Of a DNA stretch of 64,000 nt, positions 60,263 through 64,000 are shown piece by piece (the stretch's first letter is position 1; every line of letters begins with the position of its first letter). A program made the translations under genes and the position numbers. The notes under the pieces were generated by a model. That model was not told the origin of the DNA. It was given only the letters and a program-made list of their open reading frames with translations, and did not search any database. Source of the DNA: Bacillota bacterium (lineage in GTDB: Bacteria > Bacillota > Clostridia > Lachnospirales > Cellulosilyticaceae); the NCBI GenBank assembly GCA_023393125.1, contig JAEWMQ010000009.1:1-64000 (forward strand). Direction: 5' to 3'.

Positions 60263-61368
60263 TGCATATCTATTGCAGACAAGATCTTTTGCTTAATAGC
60301 ATTAACACTGTGCTTAAAGCATGTTCAACAAAAACAACAATGCCTATTCTAGAATGTATCCTTTTAAAGGCTTCTAATAATAAACTTACTTTAGTTGGTA
60401 ATAACCTTGAGCTTGGGATTGAAAGTACTATTGATGCTGATGTAATTAATGAAGGATATATTGCTCTAGAATCTAAGATTTTTTCAGAGATTATAAGAAG
60501 AATGCCAGGAGAAGTTGTTGAAATATCAGCAGATGACAACTTTATGACTAGCATTGTTAGCGAGAAATCTAAATTCCAAATTGCTGGCCAATCAGGTAGA
60601 GACTTCCCAGCGCTTCCAAATGTGGAAAAAACAAATGTTTGTACAGTTAATCAATTGGCTCTTAAAGAAATGATAAGACAAACTATTTTCTCAGTAGCCC
60701 AAGATGAAACTAGACCTATTCTTACAGGTGAAATGTTACAAATTAAAAATAATAACCTAAATATGGTTTCTGTGGATGGTTATCGTATTTCATATAGACA
60801 ACTTCAACTCTCAAATGAGAATGGAGAAATAGAAGTTGTCATTCCTGGACGGACATTATCTGAAATTAATAAGATTTTAGCTTCTGAAGAAAATGAAGAA
60901 GTTACAGTTTATTTTGGTGATAAACATGTACTCTTTGACTTAGGTGATAGTAAAGTTGTTTCACGCTTACTTGAAGGTGAATTTCTGAAGTATGAACAAG
61001 TATTTTCATCAGATTATGAAACAAGAATCATGGTAGATCGTAAAAACTTTTTAATGAGTATTGAACGTGCAGCATTAATTTCTAGAGAAGGTAAGAAAAA
61101 TCCAATTCGTGTAGAAATTAATGGAGAAAAGATGATTATTACTTCTAATGCTGAGCTTGGTACAGCTAGGGAAGAGCTTGATGTAATACTTGAAGGTAAA
61201 GAGATCACAATTGCTTTCAATCCTAAGTATTTAATTGATGCCCTTAAAGCAATTGATGATGATAAAGTATGTATTCACTTTATATCATCTCTTACTCCTT
61301 GTATTATTCAACCTGAAGAAGGGGAACACTATAAATATTTAATTTTACCAATCCGTGTAAATGCATAA
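60262..61368 (+). CDS. dnaN: DNA polymerase III sliding clamp (beta subunit)
   Basis: 368 aa from ATG 60262, set by AAAGGAG; a frame from 60229 is unsupported. Three repeats of the clamp fold. MHIYCRQDLLLNSINTVLKACSTKTTMPILECILLKA is the start typical of Clostridia, with ALISREGKKNPIRVEI and ISSLTPCIIQPEEGEHYKYLILPIRV at the end (the LPIR/M end that forms the peptide-binding pocket). A DnaA box overlaps its start codon. Confidence 0.97.
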   Translation: MHIYCRQDLLLNSINTVLKACSTKTTMPILECILLKASNNKLTLVGNNLELGIESTIDADVINEGYIALESKIFSEIIRRMPGEVVEISADDNFMTSIVSEKSKFQIAGQSGRDFPALPNVEKTNVCTVNQLALKEMIRQTIFSVAQDETRPILTGEMLQIKNNNLNMVSVDGYRISYRQLQLSNENGEIEVVIPGRTLSEINKILASEENEEVTVYFGDKHVLFDLGDSKVVSRLLEGEFLKYEQVFSSDYETRIMVDRKNFLMSIERAALISREGKKNPIRVEINGEKMIITSNAELGTAREELDVILEGKEITIAFNPKYLIDALKAIDDDKVCIHFISSLTPCIIQPEEGEHYKYLILPIRVNA

Positions 61369-61473
61369 TTATATGAACCACAATCGCTCTACAATTCATC
61401 TAAGAATATTAGGGCGATTTATTCATTGGTATTTTGTATACAATATACTTTTAGAAACGAAGGAGAATAAAAA

Positions 61474-61680
61474 ATGAAAGAGATTAAGATTGATACTGAG
61501 TTTATAAAATTAGATCAACTGATGAAATACGCTTCTATGGTTCAAACTGGAGGAGAAGCTAAAATGCTTATTGCAGGAGAATTAGTTTTAGTAAATGGAG
61601 AAATCTGTACACAAAGAGGTAAAAAAATTAGACCTGGTGATGAAGTCTTATTTGATGGAGAAACCTATAAGGTTAAATAA
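61474..61680 (+). CDS. yaaA: S4-domain RNA-binding protein YaaA
   Basis: 68 aa. Single S4 domain: IKLDQLMKYASMVQTGGEAKMLIAGELVLVNGEICTQRGKKIRPGDEVLFDG. Small cytosolic protein of the RlbA/YaaA family, always between dnaN and recF in Firmicutes, with a role near ribosome assembly or RNA binding that is unclear. GAAGGAG upstream of the ATG. Cotranscribed with recF (14-base gap). Confidence 0.93.
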   Translation: MKEIKIDTEFIKLDQLMKYASMVQTGGEAKMLIAGELVLVNGEICTQRGKKIRPGDEVLFDGETYKVK

Positions 61681-61694
61681 CAAGGGAGAGCTTT

Positions 61695-62777
61695 ATGTAT
61701 ATTAAAGAGCTAGCTTTAACAAACTTCAGAAATTATGAAGAGCTAAACATTTCCCTAGATAGAGGTATTAATATTTTTAAAGGTGATAATGCTCAAGGAA
61801 AAACCAATATTCTTGAGTCTATTTACCTTTGTGCAACTGCTAGATCACACAGGACCCATAAAGAAAAAGAAATTATCAAATGGAACGAAGAAAGTGCACA
61901 TGTAAAGCTTGCTGTTCAGAAAAATTATGTACAAGATATTATAGATTTTCATTTAACCCCTAAAGCTAAGTCAGCTATGATTAATAGAATGCCTATTGGT
62001 AGATTAGGTGAATTGTTTGGATGTCTTAATATTGTTATGTTTTCACCAGAGGACTTACAGCTTATTAAAAATAGTCCTAAAGAACGTAGGCGTTTTATAG
62101 ATATTGAATTATGTCAAATTGATAAATTGTATTACTACTCTCTTCGCCAATACCATAAAGTACTTAAACAACGTAACTTAGCATTAAAGCAGTACTTTAA
62201 TAATAAAGATACATCCATGTTAGATGTGTGGGATATGCAACTTGAAGAATATGCTTCTGCTGTTATTAAAAAAAGGCATGAATTCATTGAAGAAATTAAT
62301 CAAATAGCTTCTAAGATTCATGATGATATATCAGGACATAAGGAAAAGCTTCAAGTTATTTATGAGCCTAATGTACAGGTAGAGGAATTCGAGAAAAAAA
62401 TGTTAAAGTATAGAGAAAAGGATATTCTTTATCAAACAACATCTATAGGTCCACATAGAGATGACCTAACTTTTTTAATTAATGATATGGATGTAAAAAC
62501 ATATGGCTCTCAAGGGCAACAACGAAGTGTGGTACTTTCTATGAAACTAGCAGAATTAAATATTATGAAAAAATATATAGGGGAGGAACCTATTCTCTTA
62601 CTTGATGATGTTCTTTCTGAATTAGATCATAATAGACAGGGTGACTTGTTTAAATACACGCAAAATATTCAAACTTTAATAACTTGCACAGGAATTGAAC
62701 AAAGTGTATGGAATACACAAAAAATTGGAAAACTATATAATGTAAAAGCTGGAAGTATAGAAAATATTGGCATATAA
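61695..62777 (+). CDS. recF: DNA replication and repair protein RecF
   Basis: 360 aa. ABC/SMC-like ATPase: Walker A GDNAQGKTNILES near residue 35, signature SQGQQRSVVLSMKLAEL and Walker B PILLLDDVLSELD. Acts with RecO and RecR to load RecA at gaps. Overlaps nothing; sits between yaaA and gyrB in the usual order. GGGAG ribosome site ahead of the ATG. Confidence 0.97.
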   Translation: MYIKELALTNFRNYEELNISLDRGINIFKGDNAQGKTNILESIYLCATARSHRTHKEKEIIKWNEESAHVKLAVQKNYVQDIIDFHLTPKAKSAMINRMPIGRLGELFGCLNIVMFSPEDLQLIKNSPKERRRFIDIELCQIDKLYYYSLRQYHKVLKQRNLALKQYFNNKDTSMLDVWDMQLEEYASAVIKKRHEFIEEINQIASKIHDDISGHKEKLQVIYEPNVQVEEFEKKMLKYREKDILYQTTSIGPHRDDLTFLINDMDVKTYGSQGQQRSVVLSMKLAELNIMKKYIGEEPILLLDDVLSELDHNRQGDLFKYTQNIQTLITCTGIEQSVWNTQKIGKLYNVKAGSIENIGI

Positions 62778-62894
62778 GTAGCATGATAAATGTTTAAAAT
62801 AGTTAGTAAATTTGCCTTTATTAATACTTTGGTATATAATAAAACTTAGATAAGTATGCTTATGAGTAAATATTAAAGGAGTGAGATCTTAGTT

Positions 62895-64000
62895 ATGGCA
62901 GCAACGTACGATGAAAATCAAATACAAATATTAGAGGGGCTGCAGGCGGTACGAAAAAGGCCTGGTATGTATATAGGTAGTACCTCCGCAAAAGGTCTTC
63001 ACCATCTTGTATATGAAATAGTAGACAATGCGGTTGATGAGGCATTAGCTGGGTATTGTAGCCTTATTAAAGTTACAATACATGCAGATAATACAATCTC
63101 TGTTCTAGATAATGGACGAGGTATTCCTGTGGGTATTCACCCACAAAAAGGTATCTCAACAGTAGAAGTCGTATTTACCATTTTACACGCAGGTGGAAAA
63201 TTTGGTGGTGGAGGTTACAAAGTATCTGGAGGTTTACATGGTGTAGGTGCATCAGTAGTAAATGCCCTTTCTGAATGGCTTACAGTAGAAGTATACACAG
63301 ATGGAAAAATACACCAAGAAAAGTTTTCAAGAGGTGATGTAACCCAACCGTTAACTGTAATTGGTGATACTGATAAAGTTGGAACTTATGTATGTTTTAA
63401 ACCAGATGCCGAGATCTTTGAAGAGGTTATCTTTGACTATAAAATATTAGAGCAACGTTTAAAAGAAACAGCATTTTTAACTAAAGCTCTTAAGATTGAA
63501 CTAGTAGATGAGAGAGAAGGTCAAGAGCAAAATAAGACTTTCCACTATGAAGGTGGTATTAAGGAGTTTGTACAACATCTTAATAAACATAAAACACCTA
63601 TCTATGATGAAATCTTTTATTGTGAAGGAGAAAAGGACGGGATAGCAGTAGAAGTAGCATTCCAACACAATGATAGTTACGTTGAAAACCTTTTTAGCTT
63701 TGTTAATAATATAAATACACCAGAAGGTGGAACTCACCTTTCAGGGTTTAGAACGGCAATTACAAAGAATCTAAATGATTATGCAAGAAAAATGGGGCTT
63801 TTAAAGGATTCAGATAAAAACTTAACAGGGGACGATATTCGTGAGGGTATGACTGCTGTTATTAGTATTAAAATCGGAGATCCTCAATTTGAAGGACAAA
63901 CTAAAACAAAACTTGGATCTAGTGAAGCAGCTGGAGCAGTTCAATCTGTATTTGGAGACCAATTAACTTATTTCCTTGAACAAAATCCAAATGTAGGAAA
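62895..64000 (+). CDS. gyrB: DNA gyrase subunit B (5' part, runs off the window)
   Basis: The first 368 codons of gyrase B (full length about 640). MAATYDENQIQILEGLQAVRKRPGMYIGSTSAKGLHHLVYEIVDNAVDEALAGYC is the GHKL ATPase start; LDNGRGIPVGIHPQKG and GGLHGVGASVVNALS are motifs II and III, then the transducer domain begins. Position after recF favours GyrB over the paralogous ParE. AAAGGAGTGAGAT precedes the ATG. Confidence 0.96.
   Translation, partial: MAATYDENQIQILEGLQAVRKRPGMYIGSTSAKGLHHLVYEIVDNAVDEALAGYCSLIKVTIHADNTISVLDNGRGIPVGIHPQKGISTVEVVFTILHAGGKFGGGGYKVSGGLHGVGASVVNALSEWLTVEVYTDGKIHQEKFSRGDVTQPLTVIGDTDKVGTYVCFKPDAEIFEEVIFDYKILEQRLKETAFLTKALKIELVDEREGQEQNKTFHYEGGIKEFVQHLNKHKTPIYDEIFYCEGEKDGIAVEVAFQHNDSYVENLFSFVNNINTPEGGTHLSGFRTAITKNLNDYARKMGLLKDSDKNLTGDDIREGMTAVISIKIGDPQFEGQTKTKLGSSEAAGAVQSVFGDQLTYFLEQNPNVG

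Noticed and set aside
63501..63737. 78-codon minus-strand frame inside gyrB
   Set aside because: Shadow frame of gyrB with no ribosome site.
1..64000. CRISPR arrays, insertion sequences, prophage, tRNA and rRNA genes
   Set aside because: No regular repeat-spacer array, transposase, integrase, tRNA clover leaf or rRNA signature was found; the only repeats are coding ones.

Overview
The window is about 64 kb of AT-rich chromosome from a low-GC Firmicute, most likely an anaerobic member of Clostridia. A Lachnospirales or Cellulosilyticum-like organism is my best guess, made from gene content only. The signs are T-box and riboswitch leaders, glutamine synthetase III, a GatCAB plus archaeal-type AspS module, LL-diaminopimelate aminotransferase, and the Firmicute origin order rpmH-rnpA-yidD-yidC-jag-mnmE-mnmG-rsmG-noc-parA-parB left of dnaA-dnaN-yaaA-recF-gyrB. 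No rRNA, tRNA, CRISPR array, phage or transposase gene was seen.

Layout. 1-9.8 kb: accessory and single genes (a truncated GNAT acetyltransferase with a long charged helix, a secreted stalk-domain protein, PepF, a FAD/Rieske oxidoreductase, aspartate-semialdehyde dehydrogenase, a patatin-like lipase). 10-19.3 kb: proS under a T-box, thiT under a TPP riboswitch, a kduD/IclR pair, an IMP dehydrogenase of the unusual Tritrichomonas type, and a secreted CAP-domain protein with a Thr/Asn/Gly repeat linker. 19.5-37.2 kb: a nitrogen and amidation block, with gatC-gatA-gatB-aspS-glnN and gltB-gltD on the minus strand and glnA-ANTAR regulator-dapF-dapL on the plus strand. 37.3-44.4 kb: a GntR-controlled ABC exporter, a glycine-riboswitch-controlled AGCS symporter, a metallophosphoesterase with altered motifs, an SseB-like protein and small membrane proteins. 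44.4-64 kb: the replication-origin region.

The genes work together in two main ways. The nitrogen block links ammonia assimilation (two glutamine synthetases, GOGAT) to the glutamine-consuming GatCAB/AspS amidation pathway, with an ANTAR RNA-binding regulator next to glnA and a terminator-bearing leader in front of gatC. The origin region holds DnaA and its boxes on both sides of dnaA, a DnaA-trio-like element before dnaN, two parS sites beside parAB, Noc, and a third DnaA-box cluster 8 kb to the left. From oriC, the genes run minus-strand to the left (44.4-57.8 kb) and plus-strand to the right, so they are co-directional with replication.

The least explained element is an unannotated 0.43 kb intergenic segment at about 49.98-50.42 kb between noc and rsmG. 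It ends in a minus-strand terminator and can fold into several long helices plus a perfect 9-bp loop-to-upstream pseudoknot. I read it as a structured noncoding RNA that I cannot assign to a family.
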